Below, piece by piece: positions 8,514 to 17,300 of a stretch of 55,024 bases of DNA (position 1 is the first letter of the stretch; each line of letters starts with the position of its first letter). The translations under genes were made by a program, and so were the position numbers. The notes beneath the pieces were generated by a model that was not told where the DNA came from, searched no databases, and was given only the letters and a program-made list of their open reading frames with translations. This DNA is from Lachnospiraceae bacterium (GTDB lineage Bacteria > Bacillota > Clostridia > Lachnospirales > Lachnospiraceae): assembly GCA_902363665.1 (NCBI GenBank), contig CABJAW010000023.1, positions 1-55,024 of the forward strand, read 5' to 3'.

Positions 8514-10511
8514 TTAACAAATCGTAATAATATACACCGGATTCAGTCCCGTCATCATGTGATAACGGCCAAGCACGCGGGATTTTGCAGCTGAAATCTG
8601 TACAATGTCTGCGTCGTATCCACGCTCCTTTAAAAGCTGCATCACTTCGGAAATACTCTCCAACGCAATCGTGTTAATCACAATACGCACAGACGGATTC
8701 TTCGCCCGCAGCACATCCAGGATCTCTCCCATATTTCCGGCGCTTCCACCGATAAAGGCATGAGTCGGAGCCGGAAGATCCATAAGCGCCTCCGGTGCAA
8801 GTCCCTCTATCGCCTTTACATTAGACAAACGCAGTTTTTTGCTGTTTTCCCGGATCAGTGCGATTCCTTCCGGGTTGCGCTCTACCGCATACACCGTTCC
8901 GTTGGTACAAAGCCTTGCGCATTCCATTGAAACAGAACCGGTGCCTGCACCGACGTCATATACGATGGAATCCTCTGTCAGTTGCAGCTTGGCAACCGAC
9001 AGAATCCGGATTTCTTCCTTCGTCATCGGCACCTTGCCGCGCACAAAGCTCTCATCTGACATACCCGGGACGATGATGTGCTTTGCCTGCGGATTTTCAA
9101 TCAGCATGATATGAAGTCCTGTCGTCTCCGCCTGCAGAAAGGCTTCCGGCGTACCGGATGTGACCGTTTCTTCCTGATAGGACAGATTTGTCCCGACCGT
9201 CACGTGCACGTATGTCATCTCTGCCTCCACAAGCTCCTGACAAATTGCACGCACGTCCTCGACGCCGCTGACGATCATAATGATCTTTGGATAACGCTGC
9301 ACACAGTTGAGCAAGTTGAGGCTGCGTCCATGTGCACTGAGCAGCTTCGCATCCTGCCATGAAGTCGGTACCTTCGAGGCAAAATACACAACGGAAGAAA
9401 TTCCACAGTAATAATCGATCTTTTCATCCGGGAACGCATCCTGCACAAGACGTGCCCCGCTGTAAAATCCGACATCTCCGGACATCAGAATCACAATCCG
9501 GGTAAGATGTGGACGCGTGCTCAGATATTCTGCAATCTGTGCGGAACGATACTCTTCGACCCTCTCCTGACTTTCATGCAGAAGGCCCGGCATATGCTCC
9601 ACACTTTCCAGAATCCGCTTTGCGCCGAAAAGAATGTCTGCGTTTCGGATTGTCTCTGCTGCTTCATGAGTCAGGGTATCTAAAGTGCCCATGCCGATGC
9701 CGATGCAGCTGATGGTTCGTTTTTCCAATATTCTGGCAAAGTTACCTTCTATTTTTTGCTTAAGTACCGGCTCCAGCGCCTGCAGCACCGATTCATAATC
9801 CAGGCCACTCTCCTCCGGTCTGCGGATAATCACCAGACGCACACCAAGGGAACGCGCCGCACGCACTTTTTCCGGAAAGCCACCAGTGATGCCAGTGTCC
9901 TTTGTGACCAGCCAGGATGCCTTTGTCTGCTGCAGCAGCGCACGGTTCATCTCCTCGGAAAATGGTCCCTGCATCGCGCAGATCTGTTTTCCTTCCAGGC
10001 CAAGTTCCCGGCAGGAAGCGACAACCTGTACCGATGGAAGCACCCGTACAAACAGACGCTCCGTCTCGTGTACGCCTGCTGTGAAGGCCGGAAGTTCCTT
10101 GCTTCCTGTTGTCAGAAATATCGCGCCCTCCTGTCCATCCAGGTAAGCAGCTGCCTCTGCCGCGGAAGAAACGATCACATCATTTTTTACATCAATCACC
10201 GCCTCTTCGGCACGCAGAAAACGCAGGTACTTCATTTCCGTCATTTCACAGGCTTTTCTGATATTTTTGGAAACCTCCACTGCATAAGGGTGGGTTGCAT
10301 CCACTACGACAAGGCACTGCTCGCTTTGAATCAGATCTGCCATCTGCTGCGTGTCAAGCCTCCCCTGCAGCACGTGTGCATATTCTGAGGGCTCGAGCAC
10401 TTCCTCTCCGTAATCCGTCGCTACACATAAAGTATGCGCAATTTTATTGCGGCAGAGACATTCGGAAAGCATTCGTCCTTCTGATGTTCCGCCAAATATG
10501 ATTACTTTCAT
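8514..10511 (-). CDS. cbiJET: Fused precorrin-6A reductase / precorrin-6B C5,15-methyltransferase (CbiJ-CbiE-CbiT)
   Basis: Three enzymes of corrin ring synthesis lie in one 665-aa chain. Residues 1 to about 250 are CbiJ/CobK (N-terminal FGGTSEGRMLS nucleotide-binding loop), the cobalt-precorrin-6A reductase. About 265-460 are CbiE, a tetrapyrrole methylase (IGIGMGTLDTLT and GDVGFYSGA motifs). About 470-665 are CbiT, a class I SAM methyltransferase and decarboxylase (VYDVGAGTGSVSME). CbiE-CbiT fusions (CobL) are common; adding CbiJ in front is less so. AAGGAGAA precedes the ATG. Single-chain fusion should help channel unstable intermediates. Upstream on the strand is cbiH across a 240-base gap with a decayed repeat. 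Confidence 0.93.
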   Translation of the reverse strand: MKVIIFGGTSEGRMLSECLCRNKIAHTLCVATDYGEEVLEPSEYAHVLQGRLDTQQMADLIQSEQCLVVVDATHPYAVEVSKNIRKACEMTEMKYLRFLRAEEAVIDVKNDVIVSSAAEAAAYLDGQEGAIFLTTGSKELPAFTAGVHETERLFVRVLPSVQVVASCRELGLEGKQICAMQGPFSEEMNRALLQQTKASWLVTKDTGITGGFPEKVRAARSLGVRLVIIRRPEESGLDYESVLQALEPVLKQKIEGNFARILEKRTISCIGIGMGTLDTLTHEAAETIRNADILFGAKRILESVEHMPGLLHESQERVEEYRSAQIAEYLSTRPHLTRIVILMSGDVGFYSGARLVQDAFPDEKIDYYCGISSVVYFASKVPTSWQDAKLLSAHGRSLNLLNCVQRYPKIIMIVSGVEDVRAICQELVEAEMTYVHVTVGTNLSYQEETVTSGTPEAFLQAETTGLHIMLIENPQAKHIIVPGMSDESFVRGKVPMTKEEIRILSVAKLQLTEDSIVYDVGAGTGSVSMECARLCTNGTVYAVERNPEGIALIRENSKKLRLSNVKAIEGLAPEALMDLPAPTHAFIGGSAGNMGEILDVLRAKNPSVRIVINTIALESISEVMQLLKERGYDADIVQISAAKSRVLGRYHMMTGLNPVYIITIC

Positions 10512-10574
10512 CGGCCGGGTTCTCCTTTCTCTGCCGTTTCATAAAACCGGTCAGCCTGCCGGTTCGGCTTCACA

Positions 10575-10675
10575 GCAAAACGGACATTCACAATCCACTG
10601 CTCTTCCCACTGATAAGCATCCCGTCCACCGCTTAGTACTCAGCGCCCTTGAAGCGAGAGAATGCATGCTTATCT
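10575..10675 (+). repeat. Decayed mosaic repeat, copy C
   Basis: AACGGACATTCACAATCCACTGC resembles the core hairpin. The following AAGCATCCCGTCCACCGCTTAG... part resembles the larger CAAGTCCCC-type hairpin module, with a partial returning arm ending ATGCATGCTT. It lies in the 243-base cbiH-cbiJET gap, which otherwise shows nothing. Confidence 0.5.
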
Positions 10676-10754
10676 GCGTTCAAAACGAATGTTTCTAAAC
10701 CATTCTTATAACCGAATTCTGTCTGCCCGGCTTTTGCTCTCACAAATTAATATT

Positions 10755-11489
10755 TTACCCGATCCGGTATCCGCGCGGAGTCACCATGCGGCCGCCGATC
10801 TCTTTTGTCATCGAATTTCCGATAAACACCGTCGTAAACATATTCACCTGCGTATCGCGAAGCTCTTTTAACGTATAAATAGCACGGCTCTCGCCTTCTC
10901 TTCCGATATTTTCTACCGTTCCGCAAATGCGGTCCTCCGGCAGCACAGAAAGAAGAATGTCACAGGCACGCTTCAGATAATCCGGACGCCCCTTGCTGGA
11001 CGGATTGTAAAGGCAGATGGAAAAATCTGCTTCTGCTGCCAGTTTCAGACGCTTCTCAATCTTGTCCCACGGAGTCAGACGGTCGCTTAAGCTGATAACC
11101 GCAAAGTCATGCGTCAGCGGCGCACCAAGAACCGCTCCTCCGCTTAGAGCAGCTGTAACGCCCGGAATCACTTCCACCTCTACCTCCGGATAATCCGCTC
11201 CGATTTCCAGCATCAGACCGCTCATTCCATACACACCGGCATCGCCGCTGCAGACCATGGCCACTTTTTTTCCTTTTTCCGCTTCTTCAAATGCCATCTG
11301 ACACCGTTTTGCTTCCTGCGTCATCGGCGTGGTCAGGTACTCTTTTTCCGGGTATGTTTCTTTTAACAGGTTCACATAAACCGTATAACCAATAATTGTA
11401 TCACATTCCTGAAGTGTCCGGTCTGCTTTCACGCTCATCGCGTCAGCCGCTCCCGGTCCCATGCCGATTACATATACTTTATTTTTCAA
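10755..11489 (-). CDS. cbiH: Precorrin-3B / cobalt-precorrin-3 C17-methyltransferase
   Basis: CbiH methylates C17 and drives ring contraction in the anaerobic route. It is a 244-aa tetrapyrrole methylase with the N-terminal VIGMGPGAADAMSVKA loop, the GDAGVYGM SAM-site motif near residue 82, and a C-terminal GNSMT segment. The start codon is TTG at 11487-11489, with GGAGG six bases upstream. It overlaps the end of cbiG by 11 bases, so translation of the two is probably coupled. Some CbiH proteins carry a C-terminal extension; this one does not. Confidence 0.92.
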   Translation of the reverse strand: MKNKVYVIGMGPGAADAMSVKADRTLQECDTIIGYTVYVNLLKETYPEKEYLTTPMTQEAKRCQMAFEEAEKGKKVAMVCSGDAGVYGMSGLMLEIGADYPEVEVEVIPGVTAALSGGAVLGAPLTHDFAVISLSDRLTPWDKIEKRLKLAAEADFSICLYNPSSKGRPDYLKRACDILLSVLPEDRICGTVENIGREGESRAIYTLKELRDTQVNMFTTVFIGNSMTKEIGGRMVTPRGYRIG

Positions 11490-12624
11490 ATCGTATCCTC
11501 CATTCTTTCACTGCCAGCGCGGCAGTAACTCCGTTTTCTGCATATTTTTTATGGATCAGGTGGCTTCCCGCTCCGGCAAGCGCCAATGCCGACCGCTCAC
11601 AGACATTGTCCACCCCCGTCGTCTTCGCCACAAATGAGGACGGTGTAAAGTCTCCCTTTACGCACTGCAATTCCTCCGCTGTAAATACGGTATAAGGCAG
11701 ATTCCACTCGCTGCACAGTCCGAGAATGCCTGCTTCCTCTTTTTTCAGATCAATCGAGGCCGCGCCGGCCAGCGCCTCCCGCGAAATTCCGGATTCGGCA
11801 ATCACACGCGTTACAGCTTCTCTGATCGCTTCTTTTTCTTTTCCTCTGCGGCATCCAACGCCAAGAACCACATTTCGCGGAATGAGATGCAGCACCTGCG
11901 CGTCTTTTGCGACCTGCTGCGGCCATTCATGACCTTCCGGTGACGGAACGGTGCGTTCTGATATCCAGATCATATTCCCTATCGGCTTTGTTTCATTTCC
12001 TTTACAGTTCTCCGGCACAGCAATATCTGACTTCACCGTATCACACGCTTTTGTCGAAACAGTATCTCTCTTTATATCTGTACTTTCCTTTTTTTCCAGC
12101 ATCACAAGCTCCGAAGGACAGCTTCCCTCCACTGCGCCCTCGCAGTACACGCCGACCGGTTCGCCCCGCAGGATTGCAGCCTCTATCTTTTTTGCGTCTT
12201 TCATGCTCGCGATCCCAAGGGCGTTCTTCTTTGCAAAAACATCCACAGCGATCTTTCCGCGGACGTCCGAGGCCGTCGTGATCACCGGAACTGCTCCGGT
12301 ACGTGCGCCGATCTCCTCCGCCAGCTCATTTGCTCCGCCGATGTGTCCGGAAACCAGGGAAATCACGTGATGTGCCTGCTCATCCATCACCAGTACCGCC
12401 GGATCTTTTGTCTTGCTCTGCAGAAACGGGGCAATCGTGCGCACTGCAATCCCGCAGGCACTGATGAAAAGGATGGCGCTGGCATCCGCAAACCGTGCCC
12501 GGCACCAGTCCTTTAAATTGCTTTCATACCAGATGATCTGCCAGGAATTTTCCAGCTGTCCGGCCAGATCCCGGCCAAGCGCCCGGCCTGGTTCTGTAAA
12601 TGCGGCTATTCCAAGTATCTTCAT
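11479..12624 (-). CDS. cbiG: Cobalt-precorrin-5A hydrolase
   Basis: CbiG opens the delta-lactone of cobalt-precorrin-5A and releases the C20-methyl fragment as acetaldehyde, a step specific to the anaerobic route. The N-terminal CbiG domain, with GHIGGANELA near residues 92-101, is followed by an insert of about 50 residues rich in Lys, Thr and Asp (about 175-225). The C-terminal domain starts near VVLGVGCRRGK and ends at the cbiH overlap. At 381 aa the protein is of normal length. Its presence, with cbiD and cbiK, fixes the pathway as cobalt-early. Confidence 0.93.
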   Translation of the reverse strand: MKILGIAAFTEPGRALGRDLAGQLENSWQIIWYESNLKDWCRARFADASAILFISACGIAVRTIAPFLQSKTKDPAVLVMDEQAHHVISLVSGHIGGANELAEEIGARTGAVPVITTASDVRGKIAVDVFAKKNALGIASMKDAKKIEAAILRGEPVGVYCEGAVEGSCPSELVMLEKKESTDIKRDTVSTKACDTVKSDIAVPENCKGNETKPIGNMIWISERTVPSPEGHEWPQQVAKDAQVLHLIPRNVVLGVGCRRGKEKEAIREAVTRVIAESGISREALAGAASIDLKKEEAGILGLCSEWNLPYTVFTAEELQCVKGDFTPSSFVAKTTGVDNVCERSALALAGAGSHLIHKKYAENGVTAALAVKEWRIRFEK

Positions 12625-12648
12625 ATCCTATATTCCCCGTTTCTAATC

Positions 12649-12775
12649 GAAGCCGATATTTATAATTCGTTTCTCTGATTACTCATAACCTCTATAACGT
12701 ATCTCATTTATGATACACACCATTCTTTATCCACTGCTTATTGCCCTTTGCAGCTTATAGCAGACTTACCTGCCC
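12649..12775 (+). repeat. Decayed mosaic repeat, copy D
   Basis: Traces of the core (AAGCCGATATTTATAATTCG), the CATAACC module and a clear CCACTGCTTATTGCCC...GCAGCTTATAGCAG segment are visible in the cbiF-cbiG gap, in the same order as in the intact copies. Pairing is largely lost. Confidence 0.45.
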
Positions 12776-12795
12776 TGAATCACATACAGAGATAC

Positions 12796-13563
12796 TTACT
12801 TCCGCTCCTGCGTTGCCTGACGGAACTCCGTCGTAAATGCCGGATGATACAGTTCGGAGCGATTATAGCCGCTCTGTGCCACGGTATCGCCGACAATGAT
12901 CAGAGCCGTCTTTGTGATATTATACTCTTTTGCACACTGCGCCAGTGTCTCAACGGTGCAGATATGGCTCTCCTCTTCCGGCCAGGTTGCCTTGTATACA
13001 ATCGCTGCCGGTGTATTCGGTGCATAACCTCCGGCGATCAGCTGCTCGCTTAATTTCTCCAGCATTCCCGTGCTCAGGAAAATAACCATCGTGGAACCAT
13101 GAGAAGCCAGCTTTGCAATCTCCTCTTTCTCCGGCACCGGTGTCCTTCCTGCCATTCTCGTGATGATAACGGTCTGAGAAATACCCGGCAGCGTATACTC
13201 CATCTTCAGCGCGGAAGCCGCACCGCAGAATGCGCTGACACCAGGGCAGTAATCATATGCAATACCTTTCTCTTCAAGGACGTCCATCTGCTCCCGGATT
13301 GCACCGTATACGCACGGATCTCCGGTATGAAGGCGCACTGTCATCTTTCCAGCTGCCTCTGCCTTTTCGATCACGTCAAGCACTTCTTCCAGTGTCATCT
13401 TTGCACTGTCGTATACTTCGCAGCCTTCCTTTTTATACTGCAGCAGCTCCGGATTGACCAGAGAACCTGCATAAATAATCACATCTGCCTCGCCAAGCAG
13501 TCTGCTTCCTCTTACCGTAATCAGATCTGCCGCACCTGAACCTGCTCCTACAAAATGTACCAT
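12796..13563 (-). CDS. cbiF: Cobalt-precorrin-4 C11-methyltransferase
   Basis: CbiF transfers a methyl group from SAM to C11 of cobalt-precorrin-4. The 255-aa protein begins with VHFVGAGSGAADLITVRG, carries the family motif LHTGDPCVYGAIREQ near residue 80-92, and ends with the usual SELYHPAFTTEFR segment. AAGGAGAAA precedes the ATG. Only three bases separate it from the cbiL stop-to-start junction (cbiL starts downstream at 14259 and ends at 13567), so cbiL and cbiF are tightly coupled. Confidence 0.95.
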   Translation of the reverse strand: MVHFVGAGSGAADLITVRGSRLLGEADVIIYAGSLVNPELLQYKKEGCEVYDSAKMTLEEVLDVIEKAEAAGKMTVRLHTGDPCVYGAIREQMDVLEEKGIAYDYCPGVSAFCGAASALKMEYTLPGISQTVIITRMAGRTPVPEKEEIAKLASHGSTMVIFLSTGMLEKLSEQLIAGGYAPNTPAAIVYKATWPEEESHICTVETLAQCAKEYNITKTALIIVGDTVAQSGYNRSELYHPAFTTEFRQATQERK

Positions 13564-13566
13564 CGC

Positions 13567-14259
13567 TTATTTCTCCTTCTTTTCTTTTACAATGATCAGG
13601 GAATAATAGCCTGCATCCTCCGGAATCTCCTGCACACTGTGGAACACGCGCTGTGTCTTCATTCCACAGTTCTCTACCATAAATACGTCACAGTCTTCCT
13701 GCATCAGGCGTTCCTTTACTCTTCCTATTTTCTTTCCTGACTTCATCAGCACGCGAGTTCCTTCATAATTCAAGTCGTGGTCAATGTTGTAGACCGCCGG
13801 AATCACATGCAGCTCTTCTTTCGCCTCAGTCAGCGCCATATCTGCGCAGGCCGCAGCCGCACAGAAAGACGGGATACCGCTTATGATCTGCGTCTCATAG
13901 CCGCGTGTTTTGATGCGCTTGTGTACATACATAAAGGTCGAATATACGGTTGGATCTCCAAGCGTAAGAAATACCACATTTTTTCCGTCACGCAGATACG
14001 TTTCTACCTGATCTGCCGCGCGGTCATGGCTTGCCGCAAGTGCCTCCGGATCTTTCGTCATCGGCATCGGTACCGCCACCAGTTCTTTTTCTGCAACCTC
14101 CGGTGCTGCCTGTACTGCGATCTTATATGCTACCGTTTCTTTTGCTGTCTCGCCCGGCACTGCGATTACCTCGTTCTCCCGAATCATCCGCACTGCCTTT
14201 AAAGTCATCAGTTCCGGATCTCCCGGTCCTACTCCGACTCCGATCAGTTTTCCCATCAT
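13567..14259 (-). CDS. cbiL: Cobalt-precorrin-2 C20-methyltransferase
   Basis: CbiL methylates C20 of cobalt-precorrin-2, the first committed step after cobalt insertion. The 230-aa protein has LIGVGVGPGDPELMTLKA at the N-terminus and the LGDPTVYSTFMYV motif near residue 100, both typical of CobI/CbiL. GAGGA lies seven bases before the first of two adjacent ATGs. It precedes cbiF by three bases. Upstream lies the cobC-cbiD fusion, with a short palindrome core copy in the gap. Confidence 0.95.
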   Translation of the reverse strand: MMGKLIGVGVGPGDPELMTLKAVRMIRENEVIAVPGETAKETVAYKIAVQAAPEVAEKELVAVPMPMTKDPEALAASHDRAADQVETYLRDGKNVVFLTLGDPTVYSTFMYVHKRIKTRGYETQIISGIPSFCAAAACADMALTEAKEELHVIPAVYNIDHDLNYEGTRVLMKSGKKIGRVKERLMQEDCDVFMVENCGMKTQRVFHSVQEIPEDAGYYSLIIVKEKKEK

Positions 14260-14316
14260 ATGTTGTTCCTCATTTCTTCTGTCTTTTCATATTTCGCTGC
14301 CTTTGACGTTTTCTCA

Positions 14317-14342
14317 GTCAAAGCGGATATTCACAATTCTGT
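14317..14342 (+). repeat. Partial palindrome core, cbiD-cbiL gap
   Basis: GTCAAAGCGGATATTCACAATTCTG keeps the left arm and loop of the core found at 35048 and 51511; the right arm has decayed. Confidence 0.55.
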
Positions 14343-14343
14343 T

Positions 14344-16563
14344 TCACAGCCTGTCATTCTTCCCGGAAAGCCTTGCCCGCTCCGCTTCCATCTTCTCAAG
14401 AAGCTCATCCGCGCCCTTGGACCTTCCGAGATAACCGAACTGGTTCGAAAACAGAACCACTTCGGTCTGCAGCTGCCCTATGCAGTGTTTCTGCAGATGT
14501 TTTTCAATCCGCCCGATCATGATCTCCATTGTCTTTTTGAGCAGACCGGTCGGCTGCAGAATTTCAAGCGCTTCATCCGTCGTATTGGAAGCAAGCAGCT
14601 GCTGTGCCGTCTCCAGATCCGCCCCGGCGCGAACTGCCTGCGCTGCCATCAGCTCTGCCCTGCAATCAGCGTGTGCTGAGTGGGTGTTCATGATACCGCC
14701 GGACACCTTCACAAATTTTCCGATATGTGATACGAAAAGAATGCCTTTTACACCAAGTTCCACCGCCATATCAAGTGTCTCGCCGACGTAATTGCTGCAC
14801 TTCATTGAATCTTCCGGCCGCAGATATTCCATCCGGCTTAAGAACTTCACAATGTCCCTTTCTTCAGAAGTATTCTCCGAAACTTTTTCCCTGTCATCAT
14901 CGGCTTCTTTCTCTGAACCTTCTGCCAGGCGCTTTGCATTGTCCGCCTGTGCCCATTCCTTTTTCAGAAAATCTGCACCGTAATTCCCGGGCGTAATGAG
15001 AAGATATGTCTCACCGCTCTTCACTTTCTGCCGCATTTCGATGCGAATGCTCTCGATCAGCGCCTGCTCGCTCATTGGCACCACAATACCGCTTGTACCA
15101 AGGATCGAAATACCGCCTTCAATGCCAAGATGCGGATTAAAGGTGCGTTTCCCGACCTCCTCCCCGCCCTGAACAGAAATGATGATACGGATTTTCCCGT
15201 GATACCCGTACTGTGCGCAGACGCTCTGTACGCCCTCGCGGATCATCTGACGCGGTACTCTATTGATCGCAGCTGCACCGACCGGCTGTTCCAGACCCGG
15301 TTTTGTGACTCTTCCGACCCCTTTTCCACCGTCGATCTCGACCTCGGCACACAAATTGTCTTTCCTCTGCGCATCCGGTATTTCATTTCCATCCGTCTGC
15401 GAATCTATAGCTCCGCTTTCCATCGACTGTGCAGCCTCTTTTTTCTGCGGCTCTTCAGAACTTCCATCGGTTATCATCCCCGTTTCTTTCTTTTCTGTGG
15501 ATCCGTCTTTTCCAGACGCAGCCATCTTTTCCGGCATAGAATCGCAGTTCACTCTCTCTGCCCGTGCAAAGATCAGCAGTCCGTCTGTCGCATCCGGATC
15601 ATCGCCGCCGAATTTCCGCACCGCGCACGAGGCCGCATTTTCTTCCAGCTTCGGAAATTCCGTCTCCAGAAGGAGCTTGATTCCCCGGGGCGTCGTCAGC
15701 TGCACTTCCTTGCAGAGCTTCCTGCCAAGCAGCATGGAAGCCGCGGCCATCGACGCGGCGGTCGCACAGCTTCCGGTTGTGTAGCCGCATTGAAGCCGTT
15801 TATTTTTCTGCACGACGTAGACATCCTCGATGCCTGACTTCGGAAGTTCCTCTTCTGCAAGCGGCAGGGAACGCACCAACCTTAAAAACCGAACCGCCCC
15901 ACCGTCCTGTACTGCCTGTTTTGCATGAGCGGCATCGCACGGCTCCTGTGCTCCAGACTGTAAATTATTTTTTCCAGCCCGCACACGATCCGGTTTTGCT
16001 CCGCACGCTTCCAGCGCTTCCGGAATCACCTCAAGTTCAAAACCCTGTACATTTTTAACCTGCCAGTCAAAATACGACCGTTTATCTGAGCAAAACCGCT
16101 CCATCACCGCCATGATCGTACCGCCATGTACAACGTACGCCACTGAATCTCTTCCCTTTTTTAACTGCTCTGTCACACTTTTTAAAAGTGCGCTGCAGCT
16201 GCGGTCTGCAAACTCCTGCCGGCTTTCTCCACCCGGAAACGGAAGCTCCCCACCGCTGTCGATCCAGCGCTGGTATGCTTCATTTCCGGTCAGTTCCTGG
16301 TAATTTTTATATTCGAACTCACCAAAGCTGCACTCCCGCAGTCCTTCTTTTGTCTCGGTCGGTATCCCCGGAAACAGAAGTGCGGAAGTCGCCACGCATC
16401 GCTTCATCGGAGACGTCACCGTCTGCTGCGGAACCGGATACCGCCTGCGGTTCTTTTTCACCCATGCCACTGCATCTGCAGTCAGCGGTTCATCGGTACT
16501 TCCAACGTACCGTTTCTCCAGATTTCCGGAGGTCGTGCCATGCCGGATCAGATAAACTCTCAT
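14344..16563 (-). CDS. cbiD: Fused alpha-ribazole phosphatase-like / cobalt-precorrin-5B C1-methyltransferase (CobC-CbiD)
   Basis: The first ~190 residues are a histidine phosphatase domain (LIRHGTT at 5-11, second His in VVHGG near 145) of the CobC type, which removes the phosphate of alpha-ribazole phosphate or of adenosylcobalamin phosphate. From about residue 255 the chain is CbiD (CGYTTGSCATAA), the C1-methyltransferase of the anaerobic route. CbiD carries two long low-complexity inserts rich in Glu, Lys and Ser (about 355-400 and 555-585), making 739 aa in all. A late pathway phosphatase joined to a mid-pathway methyltransferase is unusual. The ATG overlaps the cbiC stop (ATGA). Whether the chain is cleaved is unknown. 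Confidence 0.92.
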   Translation of the reverse strand: MRVYLIRHGTTSGNLEKRYVGSTDEPLTADAVAWVKKNRRRYPVPQQTVTSPMKRCVATSALLFPGIPTETKEGLRECSFGEFEYKNYQELTGNEAYQRWIDSGGELPFPGGESRQEFADRSCSALLKSVTEQLKKGRDSVAYVVHGGTIMAVMERFCSDKRSYFDWQVKNVQGFELEVIPEALEACGAKPDRVRAGKNNLQSGAQEPCDAAHAKQAVQDGGAVRFLRLVRSLPLAEEELPKSGIEDVYVVQKNKRLQCGYTTGSCATAASMAAASMLLGRKLCKEVQLTTPRGIKLLLETEFPKLEENAASCAVRKFGGDDPDATDGLLIFARAERVNCDSMPEKMAASGKDGSTEKKETGMITDGSSEEPQKKEAAQSMESGAIDSQTDGNEIPDAQRKDNLCAEVEIDGGKGVGRVTKPGLEQPVGAAAINRVPRQMIREGVQSVCAQYGYHGKIRIIISVQGGEEVGKRTFNPHLGIEGGISILGTSGIVVPMSEQALIESIRIEMRQKVKSGETYLLITPGNYGADFLKKEWAQADNAKRLAEGSEKEADDDREKVSENTSEERDIVKFLSRMEYLRPEDSMKCSNYVGETLDMAVELGVKGILFVSHIGKFVKVSGGIMNTHSAHADCRAELMAAQAVRAGADLETAQQLLASNTTDEALEILQPTGLLKKTMEIMIGRIEKHLQKHCIGQLQTEVVLFSNQFGYLGRSKGADELLEKMEAERARLSGKNDRL

Positions 16564-17204
16564 CTTCTGCTCCCGTCCAGCTGGTACAGCAGCGCATTGC
16601 AGATCGCCGCCGCTACATTGCTGCCGCCTTTTCTTCCGCGTGCCACGATATACGGCACATCTGTCTGCATGATCAGCTCCTTGGACTGTACGACATTGAC
16701 AAAGCCTACCGGCACACCGATAATCAGTTCCGGCCGGAAGCTTCCCTCCTGGATTTTTTCGTACAGCCGTATCAGTGCAGTCGGTGCGTTTCCAACCGCA
16801 TAAATCAAAGGACGGTTCAGCGCCGCCGCTTTATCCACGCAGACGGAGGCACGTGTCACACCAAGTCGCTTTGCCTCAGCCGCCACATCTTCATCTGAAA
16901 TAAAGCAATGTGCCTCACCTCCGGCAAGCTGCAAACTCTTTTTATTAATACCAGAAAGTGCCATTTTTGTATCCGTTACGATCCAGGCACCGTTTCGCAG
17001 TGCGTGCTGCGCTACTTCCACTGCATGATCAGAAAAACACAGATTCCGGATATAATCAAAATCTGCTGACGTGTGAATGACACGCTTGATGATCATGGCC
17101 CGCTCATCATTCGGGATTGCATCCCCTGCTTCCTCCGAAATAATTTCAAAACTTCTGCGCTCGATCTCCATCGGACCGAGGCGCTCAATCTGATCCAAAT
17201 CCAT
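16560..17204 (-). CDS. cbiC: Cobalt-precorrin-8 methylmutase
   Basis: CbiC moves a methyl group from C11 to C12, giving cobyrinic acid. I chose the ATG at 17204, with AAGGAGGAG five bases upstream, giving 214 aa, the usual size. An in-frame ATG at 17273 would add 23 residues unlike the family. The protein begins with the expected pattern (MEIERRSFEII near residue 12) and contains the TSADFDY segment with the catalytic-region His (RVIHTSADF). It overlaps the cobC-cbiD start by four bases. Confidence 0.94.
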   Translation of the reverse strand: MDLDQIERLGPMEIERRSFEIISEEAGDAIPNDERAMIIKRVIHTSADFDYIRNLCFSDHAVEVAQHALRNGAWIVTDTKMALSGINKKSLQLAGGEAHCFISDEDVAAEAKRLGVTRASVCVDKAAALNRPLIYAVGNAPTALIRLYEKIQEGSFRPELIIGVPVGFVNVVQSKELIMQTDVPYIVARGRKGGSNVAAAICNALLYQLDGSRR

Positions 17205-17300
17205 GCTGCTCCTCCTTTTCCTGACCTTATCCATTTCCGAAAATTGCCCTGATCCCTGCCCAGAGTTTGTCATTCTAAGGTCATTTTTGATATATACATT

